Source: Roseomonas sp. 18066
Lineage (GTDB): Bacteria; Pseudomonadota; Alphaproteobacteria; Acetobacterales; Acetobacteraceae
Length of the DNA stretch: 60,989 bases
Reading direction: 5' to 3'
Assembly: GCF_902706185.1 (NCBI RefSeq)
Contig: NZ_CACSJM010000012.1
Location: 1 to 60,989, forward strand
Under the pieces are notes generated by a model. The model did not search any database and had not been told where the DNA came from. It saw only the letters and a list, made by a program, of their open reading frames with translations. Shown in pieces: positions 37,928 through 46,367 of this stretch. The translations under genes were made by a program, and so were the position numbers. Within the stretch, counting starts at the first letter, position 1. Each line of letters opens with the position of its first letter.

Positions 37928-38901
37928 CGCCCGCCATCCTGCGCGTCATAGAGGATGCAGTCCACCGCATGGCCGGGCGCGGCGTTCCGCAGCGCCGGGT
38001 CGCGCAGGGTGCAGGCCGGCTGCGCCTGGGCGCAGCGCGGCGCGAAGCGGCAGCCGGGCGGCGCGCGCAGCGGCGACGGCACGCTGCCGGGGATGCCGAC
38101 GAAATCGTCGCTGCGATCCGGGTGGCAGGCCAGCAGCGCCGCCGTGTAGGGGTGCATCGGCGCGCGCAGAAGGTGGCGCGCCGGGCCATTCTCCACCGAT
38201 TGCCCGGCATAGATGACGCCGACACGGTCGCAGAGCTCGGCGACGACGCCGAGGTCATGCGTGACGAACAGCATCGACAGGCCCATATCGTCGACCAGCT
38301 CACGCAACAGGACAAGGATCTGCTGCTGGGTGGTGACGTCGAGGGCGGTGGTCGGCTCGTCGGCGATGACCAGCTTCGGCCGGCAGGCGAGCGCCGCCGC
38401 GATCAGCAGGCGCTGGCGCTGGCCGCCGGAGAACTGGTGCGGGTAGCGGTCCAGCGCCAGCTCGGCATCCGGCAGCTGCACGCGCCGCAGGATTTTTGTC
38501 AGCTGCTCGCGATGCTCGCGCGGGGTGCCAGGGAGATGGCGGCGCATGCTTTCCAGCAGCTGCGCGCCCACGGTGAAAAGCGGGTTCAGCGCCAGATAGG
38601 GATCCTGCGGGATGAAGCTGATGCGGCTGCCGCGCACCGTGCGGTCGAGCTCGGCCTCGCTGAAGGCCAGGAGATTTTCGCCTTCGAAGCGGATCTCGCC
38701 GGCGCCGATGCGGGCGCCGCGCGGCAGGATGCCGAGGATGGCGCGGATCAGCGTCGACTTGCCGCAGCCGGATTCGCCGACGATGCCGAGGATTTCTCCC
38801 TGCGCCACACTGAAGGAAACATGGTCCAGGATGCGGGCCTCGCCCTCATCCCCGCGGATGGCGAGGCGCAGCCCCTCCACCGCCAGCACCGGCACAGCCA
38901 T
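37924..38901 (-). CDS. dppD: Oligopeptide/dipeptide ABC transporter ATP-binding protein, DppD-like
   Basis: Predicted 325-residue ATPase, partner of the DppF-like protein. Walker [10 protein letters not shown], signature FSGGQRQR, Walker [13 protein letters not shown] and switch [11 protein letters not shown] are all intact. The C-terminal peptide-transporter extension [13 protein letters not shown] and Cys tail ([14 protein letters not shown]) are present. The ATG overlaps the upstream permease stop by one base (TGATG). The two ATPases, two permeases and SBP make a complete importer in one operon. Confidence 0.94.
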   Translation of the reverse strand: MAVPVLAVEGLRLAIRGDEGEARILDHVSFSVAQGEILGIVGESGCGKSTLIRAILGILPRGARIGAGEIRFEGENLLAFSEAELDRTVRGSRISFIPQDPYLALNPLFTVGAQLLESMRRHLPGTPREHREQLTKILRRVQLPDAELALDRYPHQFSGGQRQRLLIAAALACRPKLVIADEPTTALDVTTQQQILVLLRELVDDMGLSMLFVTHDLGVVAELCDRVGVIYAGQSVENGPARHLLRAPMHPYTAALLACHPDRSDDFVGIPGSVPSPLRAPPGCRFAPRCAQAQPACTLRDPALRNAAPGHAVDCILYDAQDGGR

Positions 38902-39740
38902 CAGCGCGACCTTCTCAGGCGGGGATCGACCAGGTCGCGCAAGCCGTCGCCCAGCAAATTGAAGCCGAGCACGGCGAGCAGGATGGCAAGGCCGGGGAAG
39001 GTCGCGAACCACCAGGCGTTGGGCAGGTAGGTGCGGCTCTGCGCCACGGCCAGGCCCCAATCGGGATCGGGCGGCGTCGCGCCCATGCCGAGGAAGCCGA
39101 GCACGGCGGCGACCAGGATGGTGAAGCCCAGCCCGATGGTGGCGCGGACGATGATCGGCGACAGCGCGTTGGGCAGGATGTGGAGGAACAGGATGCGCGG
39201 GGTGCCGGCGCCGATGCCCTGCAGCGCGTCGACGAACAGCGCGTTGCGCAGCCGCGCCGTCTCGGCATGGACGATGCGGGTGAAGAAGGGCCAGTAGGTC
39301 AGCGACAGCGCCAGCATGGCGCTTTCCACCGAGGGTCCCATCAGCTGGGCCAGCGCCAAGGCCAGGATCAGCTGCGGCAGCGCCAGGAAGACATCGGTGA
39401 CGCGCATGATGGCCTCGGAGAGCCAGCCGCGGTTGTAGCCGGCGATCAGCCCCAGCGGCACGCCGATGGCCATGGCCAGCCCCACCACCACCAGCGACAC
39501 CTTCAGCGCGCCGCGCGCGCCGAGGATCACGCGGGAGAAGATGTCGCGGCCGAGATTGTCGGTGCCGAAAGGAAAGTCGAGGCTCGGCGGGCGCAGCCGG
39601 CGCAACAGATGCGAGGCCGAGGCGTCCTGCGGATAGGGCGCGATCCAGGGCCCGAAGATCGCCAGGAAGACGACGAGAAGGACGATCGCCGCGCCGATCA
39701 CCGCCGGGATATCCCGGAGAAATTTTCGGAAGACAAGCAT
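38901..39740 (-). CDS. dppC: Dipeptide-type ABC transporter permease, DppC-like
   Basis: Predicted 279-residue inner-membrane permease with six helices. The N-terminal helix covers about residues 11-33, followed by the DppC-type periplasmic segment with HLLRRLRPPSLDFPFGTDNL and GRDIFSRVI. The coupling loop FVDALQGIGAGTPRILFLHI lies near 170-190. The C-terminus RDLVDPRLRR is a family signature. The start overlaps the DppB-like stop by one base. It forms a heterodimer with the next gene's product. Confidence 0.94.
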   Translation of the reverse strand: MLVFRKFLRDIPAVIGAAIVLLVVFLAIFGPWIAPYPQDASASHLLRRLRPPSLDFPFGTDNLGRDIFSRVILGARGALKVSLVVVGLAMAIGVPLGLIAGYNRGWLSEAIMRVTDVFLALPQLILALALAQLMGPSVESAMLALSLTYWPFFTRIVHAETARLRNALFVDALQGIGAGTPRILFLHILPNALSPIIVRATIGLGFTILVAAVLGFLGMGATPPDPDWGLAVAQSRTYLPNAWWFATFPGLAILLAVLGFNLLGDGLRDLVDPRLRRSR

Positions 39741-40750
39741 CAACGGCTCTCCCGCAGGCGCGGGTCGATCAGCGCATGCACCACGTCGGTCAGGATATTC
39801 ACCGCGGCATAGATCAGGCCGATCAGCAGGGTGACGGCCAGCATCACCTTGGAATCCGCGGTCAGGATGGCCTGCACCGTGTAGCTGCCGATGCCGGGCC
39901 AGTCGTAGATGGATTCGACCACCACCGCGCCGGCCATCAGCCCGCCGAAGAGCAGGCCGATCTGCGTCACCGTCGCGACGACGGAATTGCGCAGCACATA
40001 GACCCAGATCAGCCGGCCGCGCGGGAAGCCCACCGCGCGCTCGTAAGTCACAAAATCCTTCTGCAGCGTGTCGAGCACGCCGGCGCGGGTGAAGCGGGTG
40101 ATGGTGGCGAGCCCGCCCAGCGACAGCGTCACCGCCGGCAGCACCAGGTGCCGCGCCGCATCGAGGAACAGGTCGAAACGCCCGGCCAGCAGGCAATCCG
40201 TCAGCAGGAAGCCGGTGGGGCCGGCCGGCGGTGTCAGCCCGGCGCTGAGCTGCCCGCGCAGGGGCAGCCAGCCCAGCTTCATGGCAAACAGCATCTGCAG
40301 CATGATCGCCAGCCAGAAGGCGGCGACGGCGATCCCCGCCACCGAGCCGATGCGCAGCAGAAAATCCGGCCAGCGATTGTGGTGCATCGCCGCCACCACG
40401 CCGAGCGGAATGCCCAAGCCTATGGCGATGACAAGTGCGGCGAAGGTCAGCTCCAGCGTCGCCGGCAGGCGCTGCGCGATGTCCAGCGCGACGGGGCGGC
40501 CGGAATATTGGCTCTCGCCAAAATCCAGCCGCGCCACGCCGCGCAGGTAGCGCAGGAACTGCACCGGCAGCGGCTGGTCCAGCCCGTAGCTTTCGCGGAT
40601 GGCGGCGATCTGTGCCGGCGTCGCATTGTCGCCGGCCAGCGCCACCGCCGGATCGGCCGGGATGGTGCGGATCAGCAGGAAGGTCACCACCAGCAGCCCG
40701 AAGAGCGAGGGCAGCACCAGCAGCATGCGGCGCAGGACGAAGCCCGCCAT
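39740..40750 (-). CDS. dppB: Dipeptide-type ABC transporter permease, DppB-like
   Basis: Predicted 336-residue inner-membrane permease with six helices. Family marks: N-terminal helix RRMLLVLPSLFGLLVVTFLL, LRYLRGVARLDFGESQYSGR, and the coupling loop YERAVGFPRGRLIWVYVLRN. The C-terminal NILTDVVHALIDPRLRESR segment is diagnostic for DppB-type permeases. It starts ten bases after the SBP stop. The ribosome-binding site is weak. Confidence 0.94.
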   Translation of the reverse strand: MAGFVLRRMLLVLPSLFGLLVVTFLLIRTIPADPAVALAGDNATPAQIAAIRESYGLDQPLPVQFLRYLRGVARLDFGESQYSGRPVALDIAQRLPATLELTFAALVIAIGLGIPLGVVAAMHHNRWPDFLLRIGSVAGIAVAAFWLAIMLQMLFAMKLGWLPLRGQLSAGLTPPAGPTGFLLTDCLLAGRFDLFLDAARHLVLPAVTLSLGGLATITRFTRAGVLDTLQKDFVTYERAVGFPRGRLIWVYVLRNSVVATVTQIGLLFGGLMAGAVVVESIYDWPGIGSYTVQAILTADSKVMLAVTLLIGLIYAAVNILTDVVHALIDPRLRESR

Positions 40751-40760
40751 GGTGGCGTCC

Positions 40761-42344
40761 TCAGCCCTTCAGCTGCAGCCAGCGCAGCTCGGCGCCGCCG
40801 CCGGCCGGGCAGAAGCGGTAGTTGGACAGGCGGTTGGAGACGCCGCGCAGCTCGACCGTGTTGTAGACCCAGATATCGGCGCAATCTTCCATGATCTTGC
40901 GCGTCGCCTGCTCGTAGAGCGGGGCGCGCTCCTCCTGGCGGACCAGGTCGCGGGCGCGGCCGAGCAGCGCGTCGACCTCGGGGTTCTTGTAGAAGGAGGA
41001 CGCCTTCCAGGTGCCGTGGAAGCGGCTGTCATACATCTGGCCGACCCAGTTCTCCGGGTCGACGAAATAGGTGCTGACCCAGTGGATCCACATGTCCGGC
41101 GAGGTCTCGGGCTTGGCCGTCGCGGTGACGATGTTCGCCCAGGTGTCGGCGACGATGCGCAGGTTGATGCCGATCGACTGCAGGTCGGACTGGAACAGCT
41201 GCGCCGCCTGGTTGGTCTGCTCCAGCTGCGACTGGATATGGATGCGGATCGGCTGGCGGGTGTTCACCCCCTCGGCCTGGGCCGCCTTGACGAAGGCGCG
41301 CGCCTTGTCGAGGTCGTAGCTGTAGCCGGCCGCATCTTTCGGCGCGCCCCAGAGCGGGTTGGGCATCGGGCCGGTGTTGCGGTCGGCATAGCCCTTCAGG
41401 ATCTCGGTGATGAAGCCGTCATAGTTGAAGGCATGCGCCATCGCTCTGCGATAGTTGGCATTGTTGAAAGGTGCCCGCGCATTGTTCATACGGATAATAA
41501 ATGTGCGAAGCGAGCTGTGCTTCTCCACCCGGGCGGCGCGGCTGGACTGGATCTGCTCGACCTGGTCGGTGGGCAGGTAGCTGTCGGTCCAGTCGATCGA
41601 GCCGTTCATCAGCCCGAGCACGCCGGTCGAGGTCTCGCGCGCAGTGCGCATCGCCACCCGCTCGACGGGGGACGGGTTGTCGGCCCAGCCCATGAAATGG
41701 CCGGCGAAGCGCTGCAGGTCGAGCCGCTCGGCCGGGGTCAGGCTGCCGGCGACGAAGGCATAGGCGCCCGAGCCCGCCTCGTTCGAGGACAGCCAGGCGG
41801 CGCCGTGGTCGCCATCCTTCACATTGGCCTGGACCAGCTTGGCATTGACGATGGCGACGATCGGGATGGCCGCCAGGAAGGGGCCATAGGCGCGCTCCAG
41901 CTTGAAGCGCACGGTCTGCGCATCGGGCGCGGTGATGCTGTCGGGCTTCAGGATCGGCAGGAAGGCGCTGGCCGGCGCCTTGCCGAGGGCGAGGACGCGG
42001 CGGAAGCTGTAGACCACGTCATCGGCGGTCAGCGCCGTGCCGTCATGGAACTTGACGCCGGCGCGCAGCTTGAATTCCCAGTCGAGGCCATCGGCCGAGG
42101 CGGTGTGGCTCTCGGCCAGCCAGGGCCGCAGCACCGCCGGATTGTCCTGGTAGCGGTAGAGCCCGTCATAGGCGTTCAGCGAATAGCCCATCATCGGCAC
42201 GTCGAAGACCTGGTGCGGGTCCAGGCTCTGCGGCTGGCCGTCGGAGCGGACCATCAGCCCGGGGGTGGCGGCATGGCCCCGCATGGGGCCGGCCATCAGC
42301 GCGGCGAAAGCCAGCGCCGCAGTGTCACGACGGGTAATGCGCAT
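40761..42344 (-). CDS. ABC transporter substrate-binding protein, family 5, of the hydantoinase locus
   Basis: Predicted 527-residue periplasmic receptor (SBP_bac_5), first gene of the minus-strand operon. The signal peptide starts MRITRRDTAALAFAALM, with cleavage after HAA near residue 26. Hallmarks: LDPHQVFDVPMMGYSLNAYD, VKFHDGTALTADDVVYSFRR, GSGAYAFV and FNNANYRRAMAHAFNYD. AGGAG lies seven bases before the ATG. Coupling to dppBCDF and two hydantoinase pairs suggests that the ligand is a cyclic amide, an N-acyl or N-carbamoyl amino acid, or a peptide. It is divergent from a flavin monooxygenase across 175 bp. Confidence 0.93.
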   Translation of the reverse strand: MRITRRDTAALAFAALMAGPMRGHAATPGLMVRSDGQPQSLDPHQVFDVPMMGYSLNAYDGLYRYQDNPAVLRPWLAESHTASADGLDWEFKLRAGVKFHDGTALTADDVVYSFRRVLALGKAPASAFLPILKPDSITAPDAQTVRFKLERAYGPFLAAIPIVAIVNAKLVQANVKDGDHGAAWLSSNEAGSGAYAFVAGSLTPAERLDLQRFAGHFMGWADNPSPVERVAMRTARETSTGVLGLMNGSIDWTDSYLPTDQVEQIQSSRAARVEKHSSLRTFIIRMNNARAPFNNANYRRAMAHAFNYDGFITEILKGYADRNTGPMPNPLWGAPKDAAGYSYDLDKARAFVKAAQAEGVNTRQPIRIHIQSQLEQTNQAAQLFQSDLQSIGINLRIVADTWANIVTATAKPETSPDMWIHWVSTYFVDPENWVGQMYDSRFHGTWKASSFYKNPEVDALLGRARDLVRQEERAPLYEQATRKIMEDCADIWVYNTVELRGVSNRLSNYRFCPAGGGAELRWLQLKG

Positions 42345-42470
42345 CGACCGCTCCTGCACCAATTGCGTGTCACGCCAGCGCAACGGCCGGCCTTCGCCGA
42401 TCTCTCCAGCAAATGGCGGGCCAGTTTTCTTCCGCTTGCGAATTTTCCAGTGGCTGGAAGGGATCCGACT

Positions 42471-42486
42471 TGGCACGGCGTTCGCA
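42471..42486 (+). promoter_or_regulatory. Sigma-54-type promoter
   Basis: TGGCACGGCGTTCGCA matches the -24/-12 consensus TGGCACG-N4-TTGCA except one base, with GG and GC exactly ten bases apart. It lies 33 bp upstream of the flavin monooxygenase ATG and points toward it. Sigma-54 control is known for sulfur- or nitrogen-scavenging monooxygenase genes. Use here is inferred. Confidence 0.55.
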
Positions 42487-42519
42487 GGCAGAGGCGGCGA
42501 CACAGGGGAGGAGCGACGC

Positions 42520-43833
42520 ATGGCGTCCCGGCAGATGCATCTTGGCGTGTTCGTCCTCGGCACCGGCAACCACATCGCCGGCTGGCGCTATCCGGGGGCG
42601 GCGGACAGCTTCCAGGACCTCGGCGTCATCCAGCAGATCGCCCGCACGGCGGAGCGCGGCCGCTTCGACCTGATCTTCCTGGGCGATGGGCTGAGCGCCG
42701 GGCCGGACGACCACCCTTCCTTCACCGCGCGCTTCGAGCCGATCACCATGCTGGCGGCGCTGGCCGCGACGACCACGCATATCGGCCTGGGCGCGACGGC
42801 CTCGACCACCTATGGCGAGCCCTTCAGCGTGGCGCGCGCCTTCGCCTCGCTCGATCATCTTTCCTCGGGGCGGGCGGCCTGGAACGCGGTGACCAGTTCC
42901 AACGGCCGGGCCGGGGCCAATTTCGGCCGCGCCCATCCGCCGCATGCCGAGCGCTATGCCGTGGCGGAAGAATTCGTCGACGTGGTGCGCGGCCTCTGGG
43001 ATTGCTGGGAGGATGGGGCGATCCTCGCCGACCGCACGACCGGCCGCTACATCGATGCCGGCAAAGTCCACAAGCTGCGCCACAAGGGCCGCTATTTCGA
43101 GGTCGAGGGGCCGCTGAACATCGGCCGCTGCCCGCAGGGCCAGCCGGTGGTGCTGCAGGCCGGCGCCTCGGCCCCCGGCCAGGCGCTCGCCGCCCGCACC
43201 GCCGACGTCGTCTTCGCCGTCGTCCAGGATCTGGAAGAGGCCCGCGCCAGCTATGCCGGGTTCAAGGCGCTGCTGCCGCGCTACGGCCGCGCGGCGGAAG
43301 ACGTCGCCATCCTGCCCGGCGTCATGCCGGTGCTCGGCGCGACCCAGGAGGAGGCGCTGCAGAAGCTCGCCGTGCTGCAGAGCTTCGTCGACGAGAGCAA
43401 TGCGCTGTCGATGCTGTCAGGCCGGCTCGGCACCGACATGTCGGCCTATCCGCTGGACGGGCCGGTGCCCGACCTGCCTTTGCCCGACAGCAGCCATGGC
43501 TTCGCCCGCACCATGCTGGCCAAGGCCCGGCGCGACGGCATGAAGCTGCGCGACCTCTACAACCTGACCGCGGCGGCGCGCGGCCATTGGGTGCTCTGCG
43601 GCACGCCGGAGACGGTCGCCGACACGCTGGAAGAATGGTTCGCCACCGGCGCGGCGGATGGCTTCAACATCCTGCCGCCCTACTTCCCCGGCGGCTTCGA
43701 CGATTTCGTCGACCAGGTGGTGCCGCTGCTGCAGGCGCGCGGGCTGTTCCGCCACGACTATGCCGGGCGGACCCTGCGCCAGCATCTCGGCCTGGCCCGC
43801 CCCGCCTGCCGGCCGCCGGTCCTCGCCGACTAG
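42520..43833 (+). CDS. NtaA/SnaA/DszA-family FMN-dependent monooxygenase
   Basis: Predicted 437-residue luciferase-like flavin monooxygenase. Marks: MHLGVFVLGTGNHIAGWRYP, IFLGDGLSAGPDDHPSF, TTHIGLGATASTTYGEPFSV, GRAAWNAVTSSNGRAGANFG, PQGQPVVLQAGASAPGQALA, and the C-terminal GTPETVADTLEEWF. The ATG follows GGGGAGGAG. It is the only one of the three such enzymes here with a clear sigma-54-like promoter. Its end overlaps the end of the convergent sarcosine-oxidase-like gene by four bases. Substrate unknown; a role in releasing S or N from an organic compound is plausible. Confidence 0.92.
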   Translation: MASRQMHLGVFVLGTGNHIAGWRYPGAADSFQDLGVIQQIARTAERGRFDLIFLGDGLSAGPDDHPSFTARFEPITMLAALAATTTHIGLGATASTTYGEPFSVARAFASLDHLSSGRAAWNAVTSSNGRAGANFGRAHPPHAERYAVAEEFVDVVRGLWDCWEDGAILADRTTGRYIDAGKVHKLRHKGRYFEVEGPLNIGRCPQGQPVVLQAGASAPGQALAARTADVVFAVVQDLEEARASYAGFKALLPRYGRAAEDVAILPGVMPVLGATQEEALQKLAVLQSFVDESNALSMLSGRLGTDMSAYPLDGPVPDLPLPDSSHGFARTMLAKARRDGMKLRDLYNLTAAARGHWVLCGTPETVADTLEEWFATGAADGFNILPPYFPGGFDDFVDQVVPLLQARGLFRHDYAGRTLRQHLGLARPACRPPVLAD

Positions 43834-44948
43834 CTGTCGCCGGCCGCCCAGCTGGCGAGCGCGTCATGCGGGCGCTCGCCGGCGATGGTGGCGGCGACGC
43901 CATCGCCGATCAGCGCCCCCAGCTTGAAGCCATGGCCCGAGCAGGCGCTGACCGCCCAGCCCGCCTTGCCCAGCGGGCGCAGCAGGAAGCGCTCATCCTC
44001 CGTCACCGTGTAGTAGCAGGCCTTCTTCTCGAGCACCGCGTAGCGGTCCGCATCGCGGAAGGTCTTCTTCAGCTCGGGCCAGAGGCGCTCGAGATCCTGC
44101 TCGGTGGCCATGCGGTCGGCATCGGCGTCGCCGCGGCGGGAGAAATGATGGTCGCCGATCTTCAGCCGGGTGCCCCAGCGCGGCGGCAGGATATAGAGCC
44201 CGCCCTCGGCGCTGCGGTCGAGCAGCACGGGGGCGCGCGACCAGGCCTCGGCCAGCTCGGCCGGCGGCGCCAGGTAGAGCACCGCCTGGCGCGAGGGCAC
44301 GGCGACGCCCTTCAGCCCCGGCACCAGCCGGTCGGCCCAGGCGCCGGCGGCGACCACCACGGCGTCGCCGGCATACCGCTTGCCGTCGGCGACCAGCCAG
44401 CCGCCCTCGGGATCGACCTCGGAGACCTGGGAATAAGCGCGCATCGCGACGCCGCGGCGCGCCAGCATGGCGACCATCGCGGTCAGGATGCGCACCGGGA
44501 ACAGCATGCCGGCGCCGTCGGTCTCGACCAGCCGCTGGATGCCCTGCGGCGCCAGGTAGGGGAAGCGCGTCGCCAGCTGGTCGAGCGGCAGGTCGCGGAA
44601 GCCGATGCCGAGCTCGCCCAGGCTCTGCGCGGTGGCATCGTGCCAGCCATCGTCGTGGCGCAGCACATAGGTGGCGCCGGTGGCCAGGTAATGCGTCTCG
44701 CCCAGATCGGCCCAGAGCCGGTCCCAGGCGGCGAAGGCCTGCGGCATCAGCCGGGCATAGCCGGTCATGCGGCCATAGGCGTGGCGGGTGATGCGGTGCT
44801 CGTCATGCGAGGAGGCGCGCGGATTGGGCAGCGCGCCCTGCTCGAACAGCGTCACCTGCCAGCCGCGGCGCCGCAGCCCCCAGGCGGCCGAAAGCCCGGC
44901 GATGCCGCCGCCCACCACCAATGCATGCCCCGCCATCCGCTCGGCCAT
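43830..44948 (-). CDS. Monomeric sarcosine oxidase family FAD-dependent amine oxidase
   Basis: Predicted 372-residue cytosolic flavoenzyme of the MSOX/MTOX/pipecolate-oxidase group, which oxidises N-methyl or secondary amino acids and releases H2O2. The N-terminal dinucleotide loop is VVGGGIAGLSAA. SSHDEHRITRHAYG corresponds to the active-site segment of MSOX. The likely covalent-flavin Cys is Cys311 in KKACYYTVTEDERF, matching the C-x-Y-T-x-T-x-D-E motif. SGHGFKLG is the C-terminal signature. The substrate could be sarcosine, which would connect it with the N-methylhydantoin-type pathway next door. The second Met (position 5) is an alternative start. Confidence 0.9.
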   Translation of the reverse strand: MAERMAGHALVVGGGIAGLSAAWGLRRRGWQVTLFEQGALPNPRASSHDEHRITRHAYGRMTGYARLMPQAFAAWDRLWADLGETHYLATGATYVLRHDDGWHDATAQSLGELGIGFRDLPLDQLATRFPYLAPQGIQRLVETDGAGMLFPVRILTAMVAMLARRGVAMRAYSQVSEVDPEGGWLVADGKRYAGDAVVVAAGAWADRLVPGLKGVAVPSRQAVLYLAPPAELAEAWSRAPVLLDRSAEGGLYILPPRWGTRLKIGDHHFSRRGDADADRMATEQDLERLWPELKKTFRDADRYAVLEKKACYYTVTEDERFLLRPLGKAGWAVSACSGHGFKLGALIGDGVAATIAGERPHDALASWAAGDS

Positions 44949-45009
44949 CCGCCCCGCCCTCCGCGCTGTCGCGGCGGCAGCGCAGCATGGAAATCCCGGC
45001 GCGGCAAGG

Positions 45010-46254
45010 TCAGCGGCGGCGCTTCGCCTCCTCCGCCTCCATCGCCAGCAGGTCGAGCGACCAGAGCTGCTTCATGGTCAGCGCGGTGACGGCGACGATG
45101 CCCAGCGTGACGACGCCGCCCGACCAGATGGCGGCGGTGACACCCAGCAGCGAGGCGGCGATGCCGCTTTCCAGCGCGCCGAGCTCGTTGGACGAGCCGA
45201 TGAAGACCGAGCGCACCGCGGCGATGCGGCCGCGCATCGCCTCGGGTGCGGCGAGCCGCATGATGGCGCGGCGGATCACCACGCTCATGCCGTCGCAGAG
45301 GCCGGCGACGAAGAAGGCCGCCAGCGACAGCCAGAGCGAGGTCGACAGGCCGAAGATGATGATGGAGACGCCGAAGCCGGCGATCACCCCGTGCAGCACC
45401 TGCCCCGCCCGGTGCATCGGCAGGAAGCGGGCGCCGAAGAGGGCCGCCAGCAGGGCGCCGGCGCTCATCGAGGCGCGCAGGAAGCCCAGGCCCACGGCGC
45501 CCACCCCCAGCACGTCGGTGGCGATGGCCGGCAGCAGCGCCACCGCCCCGCCGAAGAACACCGCGAAAAGGTCGAGCGCCATCGAGCCGACCAGCAGCTG
45601 GTTGCGGAAGACGAAGGTGACGCCTTCGCCGATGCGGCGCAGCACGCTCTCGCCGGCGGCGATGGCATGGCGCGGCGGATGCTCGGCGACGCCCAGCGCC
45701 AGCAGCGCGAAGGAGGCGGCGAAGACCAGGGTCAGCCCGGCATAGGTGACGCCCGGCCCGAAGGCGGCCCAGGCGAAGCCGGCGATGACCGGGCCCAGGA
45801 TATCGGCGCAGCGGCCGGTGGTGGCCAGCAGCGAGACGCCGCGCAGGATCTGGTTGGGCGGCACCACCTGCGCCTCCAGCCCCGAGGCGGCCGGCACCTG
45901 GAAGGCCTTGGCGATGCCGTAGAGCAGGGCGATGCCATAGAGCAGCGGCAGCGAGGCATGGTCCGAGGACAGCAGCGACAGGCTGGTGGTCAGCAGCCCG
46001 AGCGCGGCGGCGGTGCCCAGCATGATGCGCCGGCGGCTGCGCAGATCGGCGATATGCCCGCCATAGAGCACCAGGGTGACGCCGGGGATGGCCTCGATCA
46101 GCCCGAGCAGGCCGAGATCCAGTGGATTGCCGCGCACCTCATAGACCTGCAGCCCCAGCAGCACGGCGATGGCCGAGGCCGCGAAGCGCTCCAGGTTGCT
46201 GGACAGCATGAAGGACAGGAATTCGCGGTTGCGCAGCAGGGAGGAGGTGGTCAT
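45010..46254 (-). CDS. MFS transporter, EntS-like exporter type
   Basis: Predicted 414-residue inner-membrane carrier with about 11-12 helices, most like the MFS_3/EntS group. Visible are the RNREFLSFMLSSNLERFAAS start, the cytoplasmic loop ADLRSRRRIM between helices 2 and 3 (the DRxGRR equivalent), and QVPAASGLEAQVVPPNQILR, typical of this group. The start at MTTSSLLR is supported by GGGAGGAGG-like sequence in the surrounding region and by homology. The substrate is unknown; such exporters move siderophores, drugs or metabolites. It is the next gene after the amine oxidase on the same strand but 60 bp apart. Confidence 0.9.
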   Translation of the reverse strand: MTTSSLLRNREFLSFMLSSNLERFAASAIAVLLGLQVYEVRGNPLDLGLLGLIEAIPGVTLVLYGGHIADLRSRRRIMLGTAAALGLLTTSLSLLSSDHASLPLLYGIALLYGIAKAFQVPAASGLEAQVVPPNQILRGVSLLATTGRCADILGPVIAGFAWAAFGPGVTYAGLTLVFAASFALLALGVAEHPPRHAIAAGESVLRRIGEGVTFVFRNQLLVGSMALDLFAVFFGGAVALLPAIATDVLGVGAVGLGFLRASMSAGALLAALFGARFLPMHRAGQVLHGVIAGFGVSIIIFGLSTSLWLSLAAFFVAGLCDGMSVVIRRAIMRLAAPEAMRGRIAAVRSVFIGSSNELGALESGIAASLLGVTAAIWSGGVVTLGIVAVTALTMKQLWSLDLLAMEAEEAKRRR

Positions 46255-46367
46255 GGCGTCCTGGAATCGGGGGCGGGCTCCGTCCCCTCCAGGATAGGCC
46301 AGGGCCCGCGGCGCCACACCCCGCGCCGGGGGCGGAGCTGGGGCGCGGCCGGCGCCTTGGCGGGCGG

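Noticed and set aside
40599..45089. 1496-residue plus-strand open frame
   Set aside because: Runs out of frame through dppB, the SBP, the flavin monooxygenase and the oxidase genes; no coherent protein.
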